A DNA stretch of 64,000 bases. It comes from UKL13-2 sp038321965 (GTDB taxonomy: Bacteria > Pseudomonadota > Gammaproteobacteria > Burkholderiales > Usitatibacteraceae). Positions within the stretch are counted from its first letter, which is position 1. Each line of letters begins with the position of its first letter. Below are positions 36,133 through 44,625 of this stretch, piece after piece. The DNA is taken from NCBI GenBank assembly GCA_038321965.1, contig JBBQFL010000011.1, positions 27,422-91,421 on the forward strand, given 5' to 3'. Position numbers and translations under genes: made by a program. The notes below the pieces were generated by a model. It worked only from the letters and a program-made list of their open reading frames with translations, was not told the DNA's origin and ran no database searches.

Positions 36133-37563
36133 ATGAATGTAGTCTCCGAAGTAAATATTTTCCGCACTGACGACCTGGCAATCGATTTCTTTTCGTGGCG
36201 AGATGGGCTCAATCAGACGGTCGCAATCACCTTCACACCGTTTGGTATCGCCGGTGCCGTATCGCTTGATGGCGCCGGATTTGGTGGTGAGCTATTGCTT
36301 CGAAACGACTTCGATATCGTGGCGTTTAAGTCTACGAAAAATGTCTGGTATCAAAATATCACGCCAGAGATTATCTCGACGGTGGAAAATTTCATTTCAG
36401 CGCGCGCGGTGCGTTACGCCAAGCGGGTAGGTTACGGAAGCAGCATGGGCGGCTATGCAGCCATTCAGTTTTCGCGAAACCTCAAACTTGATACGGTCTT
36501 GGCACTTTCGCCACAGTTTGAAATAGACCAGCCTTATGACTCGCGATGGCACGCCGCTGCCCAGCTAATTGATTTCAAGTACCGCATTGATGCCAGCGCC
36601 ATTTCGGATAGCTGCAAGTATTTTGTCGCCTACGATCCCGGTACTGAGGATCTCCATCACGTGGAAAAGCTTCGCGAACATATCTCTCAGGAGCGACTGA
36701 TTGAGATTGAAACACCCTTTTCAGGACATCCCGCCGGTCACTATCTTGCAGAAACGGGCTTAATCAAGGACCTCGCACTTTCGGTGCTGAAAGACGGCAC
36801 CGTTGAGCACATTGCCGTTGGCAGGCACCGAAAACGTTCAAAGACTTACCTTTATGAAATGTCCCGGCGGCTCGTACATAGTCGGAAGTACAGGTCGGCA
36901 CTGATAGCCATCGATAAGGCGATTGCCATTGATGACGCATCGCCGGCGCTACATAAGCAGCGAAGCGTCGTGTTCGACAAGCTGGGTCAGCCGGAAGCGG
37001 CATTGGTGGCAATCGACAAGGCAGTCTCCATTAACGGCCTTGCAGCAGATTTGTGCCTGCAGCGAAGCCAGGTGCTCGAACACATGAAACAGCACGCTGC
37101 CGCGTTAGTGGCAATCGACGAGGCAATCGTCATTGACGCTGAAGCGCCGGAGCTACATGTGCATCGCAGTATCGTTCTTGACAGCCTGGGCAATCGGGAA
37201 GCCGCGCTTGACGCTATTAACGAGGCGCGCCAAAGGATGAAAAACGATGCCCAATTGATGGGGGCACTGTCAGACCGGTTGGCGAAGCACGGTGACCTTG
37301 CCGGTGCCCTGGAACTGGTGGACAAAGCTATAGGCATTGATGGCAATGAGTTGCAGTTTCACTTGCACAAGTGTGCAGTCTGTAAGGCGCTGGGCGACAT
37401 TCCAGAAGCCATTTCTGCTGGAGAAACGGCGCTGAGGCTCGCGCCGCACAATGTGTCGCTTCTTGCGCGGTTGTCATGGCTTCATGCCAGGCAAGGTGGT
37501 GTCGACCACTGGAAGCGCTCATTCAATCTTGCAGGGTTGGCCATCAGCAGGCTCGTGCGATGA
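36133..37563 (+). CDS. Hydrolase-like protein with C-terminal TPR repeats
   Basis: A 476-residue two-part protein. Residues 1 to about 220 resemble an alpha/beta hydrolase: GYGSSMGGYAAIQFSR gives a nucleophile elbow with Ser104, ALSPQFEIDQ follows the next strand, and FSGHPAGHYLAE offers a histidine. Residues about 235-470 are tetratricopeptide repeats (YRSALIAIDKAIAIDDASPA, EAALVAIDKAVSINGLA, AAALVAIDEAIVIDAEAPE and further units). No signal peptide is seen. It precedes the WcbI-GSCFA fusion by 104 bp on the same strand, so a shared role in surface glycan or lipid modification is plausible but is inference. The start has no strong ribosome site. Confidence 0.75.
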   Translation: MNVVSEVNIFRTDDLAIDFFSWRDGLNQTVAITFTPFGIAGAVSLDGAGFGGELLLRNDFDIVAFKSTKNVWYQNITPEIISTVENFISARAVRYAKRVGYGSSMGGYAAIQFSRNLKLDTVLALSPQFEIDQPYDSRWHAAAQLIDFKYRIDASAISDSCKYFVAYDPGTEDLHHVEKLREHISQERLIEIETPFSGHPAGHYLAETGLIKDLALSVLKDGTVEHIAVGRHRKRSKTYLYEMSRRLVHSRKYRSALIAIDKAIAIDDASPALHKQRSVVFDKLGQPEAALVAIDKAVSINGLAADLCLQRSQVLEHMKQHAAALVAIDEAIVIDAEAPELHVHRSIVLDSLGNREAALDAINEARQRMKNDAQLMGALSDRLAKHGDLAGALELVDKAIGIDGNELQFHLHKCAVCKALGDIPEAISAGETALRLAPHNVSLLARLSWLHARQGGVDHWKRSFNLAGLAISRLVR

Positions 37564-37667
37564 AGCCAGGCCGATAGACAATCACGTTAGCGTGTCGGCT
37601 TGTTTTTGGGACCTAGGCAAGTACGGTTCAAAATCAACCAAGTCAACAAGAAACGAAAGTCCGAAAC

Positions 37668-40004
37668 ATGCGTTCAAAGACCAAGCCGGCGTTTGCGGTA
37701 AAGGTGTTCCTGAAGTTATTTAAGAATGAGCTCGTCGATGCAGCCTATGAAGGTATTCTGGGCCGCCCGGCAGACCCGGAAGGTAGAGTTGCGCACGCAG
37801 ACTTGCTGGACCACACGGGAAATCTTGCAGAGGTCTTGCGCCTGTTGAGTCACTGCGATGAACTGGCGATCCAGTTGCCACACGCCAACGTCCTGGAGAT
37901 TCAAAAGTCTGCGATTCGTAGCTATTACAAGTCGCTTCCGCACGTGTCAACGTCCGGCAAGAAAATATTACTGCTCGGAAATTGCCAGGTGCGTCCACTA
38001 TTGCGGCTGATGCAGGCGATGCTTGCAGATGCTGATATTACCGCGATTGAATTGCTGCCAGACGCAATAAAGCGCCTTCAGGATAGCGAGGCTGAAATCT
38101 CACGGCTCATCGCGGAGGCCGATCTGATTTTCTTTCATTTGCACGGTGAGGGGCTTGAAGCCTTCAGGAGTAGTTTTCCGCAGGAAAATGCAAAAGTCCG
38201 CCTGATGCCGCGAATTGCGTTTTCCGGATTCCACCCTGACATTGATTACGTCGAGGACAAGCAGGGCAACAGAGTGTTTGGTCCACTCGGTGGCTACCAG
38301 TCATCCATTGCCTTTTGGGGCTGGAAGAATGCGCTATCGGTAGCCGCAACGCTGGAACTGTTTCGTGAAGACGTCTACGAATCTCTCGGATACTTTGAGT
38401 ACGCCAGCGCATCCAGAGAATTATTGCTTGTAGAGGGAGAGCAGACCGGTGCACCAGTTGGAAAGATGATGGAAAAGTGGTCGCAACGCGGTTGCTGGAT
38501 GTATTCCATGAACCACCCAAAATTGTTTTGCCTGGCAGACGTGGCTCGCACTGTCCTTGAACGCGAAGGCATAGAGACGCTGCCCGGTGTGGAAGAATTT
38601 GTTGACGACGTAATGGGTTCTGATGCGGTGTTGCCAATCTATCCGGAGGTCGCGAGCAAGCTGGGACTAGCCGGACACTATCTGTTCAAACGTGGAACGG
38701 ATGTGACGATGCGTGGCTTGCCTGTCCCTATGCTCTCTCTCGAGCAATTTGTCGAAGAGTCGTTCGCTGTATTTTCAAAGTACCCTAGAGAAGAACTTAC
38801 CTGCCAGCGGCTAGCCTCCAAACGGTTTGAGGACTTGAACGCACGCCTTGCAGCAAATGCCAATGCGGCTACAGCTGCGACGGCGAGCGAGGTGCAGCCG
38901 GTGGCCGCTGTGGCCGAAAAACTTTCGAAGCATAGTCCCTACGATGGCCTGCCAGACTACCAGTTCTGGCGTCGCGCGATTGAGCGGATGCCGATGGAGG
39001 AGGTCAATCCGGTAACCAATGTTCGCTTCACATTGAATAGGGAGGCCAGCGTTGCGACGGCAGGGAGCTGCTTTGCGCAACACATTTCACGCACGCTGCG
39101 GAAGAACGGTTTCAACTATTACGTCGCCGAGAAGGGTGTCGGGCTCGCCATCGATGAAGCAGAGCGGCGAAATTTTGGCGTGTTCTCGGCGCGCTACGGG
39201 AATGTGTATACGGCCCGGCAGTTGGGCCAGTTGTTTGATCGCGCCTATGGGCACTTCACGCCAATCGATAGGTACTGGTTGCGTGGCGATGGCCGCCTGG
39301 TCGACCCTTTCCGTCCACAAATAGAAGCAGACGGATTTGGCTCGCCGGCGTCAGTCGAACAATCGCGCACCGAACACTTCGCTGCGGTGCGGGAGATGTT
39401 TGAGAATCTCGATGTGTTCGTCTTTACGCTGGGCCTGACCGAGGCGTGGCGATGCCGGCAAGACGGTGCCGTTTTCCCATTGGCGCCCGGCGTCGTCGCG
39501 GGCGAAATGTCCGTTGAGCGTTACGAGTTTGTCAATTTCGGCGTAAACGAAGTTGTTGCAGATATGCAGGCGTTTATCGGCAAACTGTTGCAGGTTAATC
39601 CGGATGCCAAAATAATCCTGACCGTCTCACCGGTTCCGCTAATTGCCACGTACGAAAATCAGCATGTTCTGGTTGCGACTACCTACAGCAAAGCGGTATT
39701 GCGGGCAGCGGCGCAGGAAATTTCAAAGCGTAATCCGCTGTGCGATTACTTTCCATCATTTGAAATCATTACCGGCAACTACAACAAGGGAGCGTATTTC
39801 GAGAGCGATCTTCGTTCCATCAAGCCTGCTGGCGTCGATCATGTAATGCGAATGTTCATGGCCAGTTATTCTGGAGTAACCGGCATGCTGGCAAAGAGCG
39901 CAGCAAAGCGCAATACAATTTCTGAGGACATACGGCGAGAAATGATGAGGGTCAATGAGGTCGTGTGTGACGAAGAGGCTATCGACCCAATGGGTAAACG
40001 CTGA
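37668..40004 (+). CDS. DUF4214-WcbI-GSCFA fusion, polysaccharide-modification enzyme
   Basis: A 778-residue protein with three recognisable parts. Residues about 18-68 (VDAAYEGILGRPADPEGRVA) match a DUF4214-type unit. Residues about 98-385 resemble WcbI, a capsule-biosynthesis protein known to bind CoA (KILLLGNCQVRPLLRLMQA, then DLIFFHLHGEG). Residues about 440-720 are a GSCFA domain (TAGSCFAQHISRTLRKNGF, YTARQLGQLFDRAYG, VFTLGLTEAW), an SGNH-like hydrolase fold. An Ala-rich linker near 415-430 joins the last two. By homology it may transfer or remove acyl groups on a surface polysaccharide. I regard this domain combination as unusual. The ATG follows AACGAAAGTCCGAAAC, a weak ribosome site. 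Confidence 0.8.
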   Translation: MRSKTKPAFAVKVFLKLFKNELVDAAYEGILGRPADPEGRVAHADLLDHTGNLAEVLRLLSHCDELAIQLPHANVLEIQKSAIRSYYKSLPHVSTSGKKILLLGNCQVRPLLRLMQAMLADADITAIELLPDAIKRLQDSEAEISRLIAEADLIFFHLHGEGLEAFRSSFPQENAKVRLMPRIAFSGFHPDIDYVEDKQGNRVFGPLGGYQSSIAFWGWKNALSVAATLELFREDVYESLGYFEYASASRELLLVEGEQTGAPVGKMMEKWSQRGCWMYSMNHPKLFCLADVARTVLEREGIETLPGVEEFVDDVMGSDAVLPIYPEVASKLGLAGHYLFKRGTDVTMRGLPVPMLSLEQFVEESFAVFSKYPREELTCQRLASKRFEDLNARLAANANAATAATASEVQPVAAVAEKLSKHSPYDGLPDYQFWRRAIERMPMEEVNPVTNVRFTLNREASVATAGSCFAQHISRTLRKNGFNYYVAEKGVGLAIDEAERRNFGVFSARYGNVYTARQLGQLFDRAYGHFTPIDRYWLRGDGRLVDPFRPQIEADGFGSPASVEQSRTEHFAAVREMFENLDVFVFTLGLTEAWRCRQDGAVFPLAPGVVAGEMSVERYEFVNFGVNEVVADMQAFIGKLLQVNPDAKIILTVSPVPLIATYENQHVLVATTYSKAVLRAAAQEISKRNPLCDYFPSFEIITGNYNKGAYFESDLRSIKPAGVDHVMRMFMASYSGVTGMLAKSAAKRNTISEDIRREMMRVNEVVCDEEAIDPMGKR

Positions 40005-40051
40005 TCGCGGCGCATGTTTGAGGCCACACGTTCATTCATTGTCACCAGCAG

Positions 40052-41440
40052 CTACACATACTCGAACGAGTGAACATAAAGCCCCAGGTCGCGCGTGTCG
40101 GTTGAAGGCAAGCCGGTCCCACCGGGCACGATCGTTCGACAGGACAACGCGATTCGCGATGCCTTGATTGTTGCGTCGATTCGAAATGACTTGCGTTCAC
40201 CGGGACGAAAATCGACGACTGTGGTGACATCGCCATAAGTGATCGTGACCGGCTGGACGTTGGGATGGTGGTTTGTGGCGGCAATTTCCAGCGCCGTGAA
40301 ATTTTCTGTCTTGTCGAGGACGATGGTAGCGTGCTCGCGAGTCCAGCGCCCCATCGGCTCGGCCGCGTGCCACCCATTTTCATCAACGCTTGGCACCCAG
40401 TACTTGCCAAGCTCGATTTTCGCGGTGCGCGGCATGAAGCAGTAAACCTGTCCAAAAATCGACATGGGGCAATCGAAGTACTCGGCCGTGTACCCATTGT
40501 TGACGAACAGCGTAGTAAGGAAGTCCTCGGAAAAGCCAAGTTCGAACCAACGGCGATTCCGGATCACTGCCACCACTTCACTTTCCAGCCTGAGGCCCCA
40601 AGGATAGGGTACTGCCGCGTTCTCACGCTTGGCGACGGGTTCACCCGCGAGCAGGATTCGGCCGGTCGGTGTGAGGTGGTTCTTGAGTTTCTGAATGACG
40701 TTCCTGAAATCGACGCAGTGATGAAAGCTTTCGTAAAACCAGATCAGGTCGTATTTCTGATCGCCTCTGGGATTCTCGCCGAACAGGGCTTTGAAGGGCG
40801 TGAGGTTAACGCCAAAAAAATCCGCCTGCTCTTTCACGTATCCACAAAAAGTTGAGGAGATGTCGACCGTGTCAACATTCACGCCCATACGCGCAAAGGC
40901 GAGTGCGGTGTGCGCGAAGCCCGCCCCGTATTCAAGCGCCCACATGCCTGGCTTAAGACCACTATGTTTCATCAGCATGCCGGTAGCCAGGACATGGTCC
41001 GAGGCGCTGACAACTGCCGCGTCACTGCGCCAAATGTAAAAGCCTGGAAGCCGAATCGCATCCACATTCGGAATCGCTACCTCTGCTTCGTCCAATTCGG
41101 CGACGTACTCGCGATCTACGCCTGCAATCAATTGCCAAAGGCGTATCTGCTGCGCGAAGTACTCATCAGACATGGGATCCATGTCGGTCTTGAACCAGTT
41201 TGGCAGAATGAAATGCTTGTTGCGTAGCTGGTTCCACACTGAGTTGGGCGTATGGCCTAGCTGTGCGTAGGTTTCAGCGAGTAGCGCGATATCATCAACA
41301 CGAAAGTAGCCAGACTTTTCAATCCTGATGAGTGGATCTGCGATCAAATCGAAGTCTTCTTGCGCCTCCACTGTGATTGGTGCATCCGGCCTGCTCCGCA
41401 CCAAGTCTCGGAAAAATGACGGAAAGTTAAACGTCGGCAT
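40052..41440 (-). CDS. SAM-dependent methyltransferase
   Basis: A 462-residue protein with a central class I methyltransferase fold: motif I ALEYGAGFAHTALAFARMG (about 168-186), then VDTVDIS for the acidic ribose contact, KYDLIWFYESFHHCVDF for motif II and GRILLAGEP for motif III. The first 160 residues and the last 150 are not recognised; the C-terminal part is beta-rich. It converges with the WcbI-GSCFA gene, with 47 bp between stops. The neighbour suggests a carbohydrate or cell-envelope substrate, which is inference. Confidence 0.82.
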   Translation of the reverse strand: MPTFNFPSFFRDLVRSRPDAPITVEAQEDFDLIADPLIRIEKSGYFRVDDIALLAETYAQLGHTPNSVWNQLRNKHFILPNWFKTDMDPMSDEYFAQQIRLWQLIAGVDREYVAELDEAEVAIPNVDAIRLPGFYIWRSDAAVVSASDHVLATGMLMKHSGLKPGMWALEYGAGFAHTALAFARMGVNVDTVDISSTFCGYVKEQADFFGVNLTPFKALFGENPRGDQKYDLIWFYESFHHCVDFRNVIQKLKNHLTPTGRILLAGEPVAKRENAAVPYPWGLRLESEVVAVIRNRRWFELGFSEDFLTTLFVNNGYTAEYFDCPMSIFGQVYCFMPRTAKIELGKYWVPSVDENGWHAAEPMGRWTREHATIVLDKTENFTALEIAATNHHPNVQPVTITYGDVTTVVDFRPGERKSFRIDATIKASRIALSCRTIVPGGTGLPSTDTRDLGLYVHSFEYV

Positions 41441-41588
41441 TGTGGATAGAGGCTTTCTTTACTCGGATGATGTTGTGAAAACTGGCGCAGTAAAATGGGT
41501 AGATTGCAAATCTGAAAACAAGCAGCAGCGCGCTTTGGAGAGCATTTTCCGCCTGCAGGCGCCGCCAATGCTTGGGATTACAAAAAGG

Positions 41589-41716
41589 GAACTTCTAAAA
41601 ACTCCTGTTCGCCCTGAGTCTGTCGAAGGGTAGTGATGCAAAGTATTGATTCTATTGAGTGAGGCTGTGGTTCGACAAGCTCACCACGAACGGATTAAGG
41701 GTTATTAGAAGTTTCC
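41589..41716. repeat. Dispersed hairpin element (TTCGCCCTGAG type)
   Basis: Arms AACTTCTAA (41590-41598) and TTAGAAGTT (41704-41712) enclose two inverted similar blocks: CTGTTCGCCCTGAGTCTGTC on the left and TGGTTCGACAAGCTCACCAC on the right, which read alike when one is reverse-complemented. Sequences with TTCGCCCTGAGCTTGTCGAA are a common intergenic repeat in Proteobacteria. It separates the methyltransferase start from the SMR gene end. Confidence 0.7.
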
Positions 41717-41721
41717 AAAAA

Positions 41722-42051
41722 TCACTTCGCCACCGAAGCTGACTGCAGCCCCATCACGCCAATAATAATCAACGTCAACGACACCATCTTTATCGCCGTC
41801 GCCGGCTCCTTGAAATAGAGTATGCCGATGGCTCCGGTAAGGGCGGTGCCGACGCCGGACCAGATCGCGTAGGCCACGCTCAGTTCTATCGTCTTAACCG
41901 CGACAGTGTTGAGCGCAAAAGCACAGGCGTAGAACACGAACATCATGATGCTGGGCGTGAGCTCGGTAAAGCCGCGCGAAAGCTTCATGCAGGTCGTGCC
42001 GGCGACTTCGAACAGGATTGCGCCGCTGAGAAAGAACCAGGCTGTATTCAT
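41722..42051 (-). CDS. Small multidrug resistance (SMR) family transporter
   Basis: A 109-residue, four-helix SMR protein, the usual length. The essential membrane glutamate is Glu15 in GAILFEVAGTTCMKLS, and the conserved Trp of AYAIWSGVGTALTG is present. This matches the EmrE/MdtJ-type drug/proton antiporters, which work as antiparallel dimers. The Thr-Cys-Met-Lys after the glutamate is the normal pattern. The ATG at 42051 gives the standard N-terminus; a TTG at 42072 would add seven residues. Whether it carries drugs, polyamines or guanidinium cannot be read. Confidence 0.9.
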   Translation of the reverse strand: MNTAWFFLSGAILFEVAGTTCMKLSRGFTELTPSIMMFVFYACAFALNTVAVKTIELSVAYAIWSGVGTALTGAIGILYFKEPATAIKMVSLTLIIIGVMGLQSASVAK

Positions 42052-42080
42052 TGGGTATTTTGTGCCAGACAAGCGAGCAT

Positions 42081-42497
42081 TTATCGTGACTTTCTCCGCC
42101 GAACATCCATTTCACGTTCGAGACGGCCGATCAATTTATCAGATTCCACTTCGGCTTCGCGGTATAGCAAGGGATAAACGCCTTTCAGGCAATGCCATTC
42201 GCGGTGCAGGAAGTGGCTTCGTGCGGCTTCCAGTGATTGCACATCACGAAGTGCGCGCAATTCGTGCATGTGGCCATCGAGGATCTCACGCATGCGAATT
42301 TCGGCGGCGAGCTGCAACTGGTTGATCCCGCGAATTTCAGGCGCACGCGTACGCAACTCATCGGCGAGACGCACATCATTCAGTTGCAGTACATCCTTCA
42401 TCCGCGAGACCTGTCGAATCTTGGTCATGCGCTGGCGGCATTCGACTTCAATGTCGACAATCATGGCTTCGATGGAAATTGGGGCAGGCGTGGTCAT
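42081..42497 (-). CDS. Hypothetical protein (138 aa)
   Basis: A charged, helix-rich protein without signal or membrane segment, starting MTTPAPISIEAMIVDIEVE and ending REMDVRRRKSR. The Arg-rich content (RTRAPEIRGINQ, HFLHREWHCLKG) could mean binding to nucleic acid or a partner protein, but no family is recognised. An ATG at 42527 gives ten more residues. The gene ends only 30 bp before the SMR gene and may share its transcript. Confidence 0.55.
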   Translation of the reverse strand: MTTPAPISIEAMIVDIEVECRQRMTKIRQVSRMKDVLQLNDVRLADELRTRAPEIRGINQLQLAAEIRMREILDGHMHELRALRDVQSLEAARSHFLHREWHCLKGVYPLLYREAEVESDKLIGRLEREMDVRRRKSR

Positions 42498-42668
42498 GCT
42501 TTCTTGCGGGGCATCGGATAACAGCATGGATTCTAACGTACGTCCGCAACCGCACCAATGTCGGCGATGCGGCGACGATTCCCGGGAAGGCATGGTGCGG
42601 GACGTAAAATACGCGGGCGCTCGTTGACTTCAGCAGGCGCCTGCCATTTTCAAACCCCTGGAAGAGAC

Positions 42669-43505
42669 ATGAATATCACCTCCTATTTCGCGCGCGATCT
42701 TTTCAAAGGCAAGACCGTTTTCATCACCGGCGGCGGCAGTGGCATCAACCTTGGTGTGGCAAAGAACTTTGCCGCCTTGGGTGCCAACATCGCCATTTGT
42801 GGTCGTACGGAAGCTAAGCTTGACGGCGCGGCGGTGGAATTGAGGGCGCTCGGCGCCAAAATCTGTACTGCCGTCGCCGATGTGCGCGAGTTCGCGGCAC
42901 TCGAAGCGGCACTGGCGAAGACAAAAGCAGAGTTGGGTTCCATCGACGTGCTGGTCTGCGGCGCGGCGGGTAATTTTCTGGTGCCGGCCGAACAGCTGTC
43001 GGCCAATGGTTTCAAGACGGTAATCGATATCGATTTGCTCGGCTCATTCAATGCCTCGCGTGCTGCTTTCTCGCAGTTGCAGGAAACCAGGGGCTCCATC
43101 ATTTTCATTTCGGCCGGGCAGGCGTACATGCCATACGCCTATCAGGTACATGTGGCTGCCGCAAAGGCCGGCATCGACATGATGATGAAAAATCTGGCGC
43201 TGGAATGGGGCCGCCACGGCATACGTTGCAACAGTATCGTGCCCGGCCCTATTGACGGCACTGAGGGCATGAAACGCCTCTCCAATCCGGAAGCAATCGC
43301 CCAACTGGAGGCGAGTATTCCGCTGGGCCGCATGGGTACCGTGGATGAGATTGGCCAGGTTGCGGTCTTCCTCGCCTCGCCGATGGCTTCTTACGTCAGC
43401 GGTACGGTGCTCGTCACTGATGGCGGGCAAAATCTGGCAGGCTCGGCGCTCTTCAATATGGGCACCGAAAAGATGTTGAAAGCGGCTGCCGCAGCCAAAA
43501 AATAA
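42669..43505 (+). CDS. SDR-family 2,4-dienoyl-CoA reductase-like protein
   Basis: A 278-residue short-chain dehydrogenase. The NADP-binding TGGGSGINLG and the CGAAGNFLVPAEQLS segment resemble peroxisomal-type 2,4-dienoyl-CoA reductase, where NFL/NF is typical. The active-site helix is YQVHVAAAKAGID: the Lys is present, but the residue four before it is Val rather than the usual SDR Tyr, as in that reductase group. The ATG at 42669 follows CTGGAAGAGAC; the longer frame from 42558 is rejected. It lies 17 bp before an ECH1-like isomerase, so the pair probably handles double bonds in unsaturated fatty acid beta-oxidation. Confidence 0.85.
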   Translation: MNITSYFARDLFKGKTVFITGGGSGINLGVAKNFAALGANIAICGRTEAKLDGAAVELRALGAKICTAVADVREFAALEAALAKTKAELGSIDVLVCGAAGNFLVPAEQLSANGFKTVIDIDLLGSFNASRAAFSQLQETRGSIIFISAGQAYMPYAYQVHVAAAKAGIDMMMKNLALEWGRHGIRCNSIVPGPIDGTEGMKRLSNPEAIAQLEASIPLGRMGTVDEIGQVAVFLASPMASYVSGTVLVTDGGQNLAGSALFNMGTEKMLKAAAAAKK

Positions 43506-43522
43506 CCGTGACCGAGGACAGC

Positions 43523-44344
43523 ATGAACACGCCAGATTTCGAAACCCTGCAGCTTTCCGTGGATAGTCACATCGCCCACGTGCGCATCAACCGCCCCGAC
43601 AAAGCGAACGCCATGAGTCGCGCCATGTGGAGCGACATCGGCCTTGCATTCGATTGGGTGGACGCGACGCCCGAGGTGCGTGTGGCTGTGCTCAGCGGCA
43701 ACGGCGCGCATTTCACTTCCGGCATCGATTTGGCGATGCTGGCAGGCGTGGCCGATGAAGTCGATGACGATTGCGAGGGCCGCAAACGCGAAAAACTTCG
43801 ACGGACGATTCTCGCGTTGCAGGATTCGCTGACCAGTCTGGAGCGCTGTCGCAAGCCGGTGTTGGCGGCGATCCATGGCGCGTGCATTGGTGGGGGCATC
43901 GATCTGATTTGTTGCGCCGATATGCGCTACTGCTCATCCGACGCGTATTTCTCGATCAAGGAAATCGATATGGGGATGACGGCAGACGTCGGGACGTTGC
44001 AGCGTCTGCCGAAGCTGATCGGTGATGGGATGGTGCGTGAGCTGGCCTACACTGGCCGCAAGTTCCTGGCGGAAGAGGCGCAGCGCATGGGATTGGTCAA
44101 TCGTGTGTTTGACTCACCCGAGGCGCTACTCACGGGCGTGATGCAAATCGCGACTGAGATTGCCGCCAGGTCGCCACTGTCCATTCGTGGCACCAAGGAG
44201 ATGATCGTTTACGCGCGCGATCACTCGGTGGCCGACAGCCTCAACTACATCGCCACCTGGAATTCGGCAATGCTGATGTCGTCGGATTTGCAGGAGGCGA
44301 TGATGGCGGGCGTGCAGAAGAAAGTGCCGACCTTCAGGGATTGA
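43523..44344 (+). CDS. Delta3,5-delta2,4-dienoyl-CoA isomerase-like crotonase
   Basis: A 273-residue enoyl-CoA hydratase/isomerase. The oxyanion-hole segments are FTSGIDLAMLAG and HGACIGGGIDLICCADMRYCS. The stretch SIKEIDMGMTADVGTLQRLP carries the Glu and Asp residues characteristic of delta3,5-delta2,4-dienoyl-CoA isomerase (ECH1) rather than ordinary enoyl-CoA hydratase. The ATG at 43523 is preferred to the GTG at 43508. With the reductase just upstream it forms a two-gene unit for odd-position double bonds of unsaturated fatty acids. Confidence 0.88.
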   Translation: MNTPDFETLQLSVDSHIAHVRINRPDKANAMSRAMWSDIGLAFDWVDATPEVRVAVLSGNGAHFTSGIDLAMLAGVADEVDDDCEGRKREKLRRTILALQDSLTSLERCRKPVLAAIHGACIGGGIDLICCADMRYCSSDAYFSIKEIDMGMTADVGTLQRLPKLIGDGMVRELAYTGRKFLAEEAQRMGLVNRVFDSPEALLTGVMQIATEIAARSPLSIRGTKEMIVYARDHSVADSLNYIATWNSAMLMSSDLQEAMMAGVQKKVPTFRD

Positions 44345-44407
44345 GTGTTGTTTGGTGATGCACTTTCGATTCGCTGAAAACTGGCGCGACATTTATTCGC
44401 TGCGACT

Positions 44408-44545
44408 CCCGGCGCAACCCATGTGGTTGTTCCCCCATGAAAATGGGGGAACAACCACATGGGTTGCGCCGGGTTGGGATGGGGGTCTGTTTGCGAGTAT
44501 CGCCCCCATCCCAACCTTCCCCCGTTGCCGGGTGAAGGAGCTAGC
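44408..44545. repeat. GC-rich hairpin repeat, copy 2, with perfect 31-bp palindrome
   Basis: A perfect inverted repeat with 31-base arms at 44408-44438 and 44443-44473 and a GAAA loop; the left arm starts CCCGGCGCAACCC and ends GTTCCCCCAT. It is followed by GGGATGGGGG, CCCCCATCCC, and the family hairpin CCTTCCCCCG / CGGGTGAAGG (44515-44538, one mismatch). It lies between the convergent isomerase and M3 peptidase genes and may end transcription from both sides. Confidence 0.85.
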
Positions 44546-44625
44546 CTGCAGGCGGCGGTAGAATCTGGAGCCGCATTTATTTGCGCCCAGCCGCTCTAAG
44601 GCCGCGTGAATCGTGAAGAGCTTTC

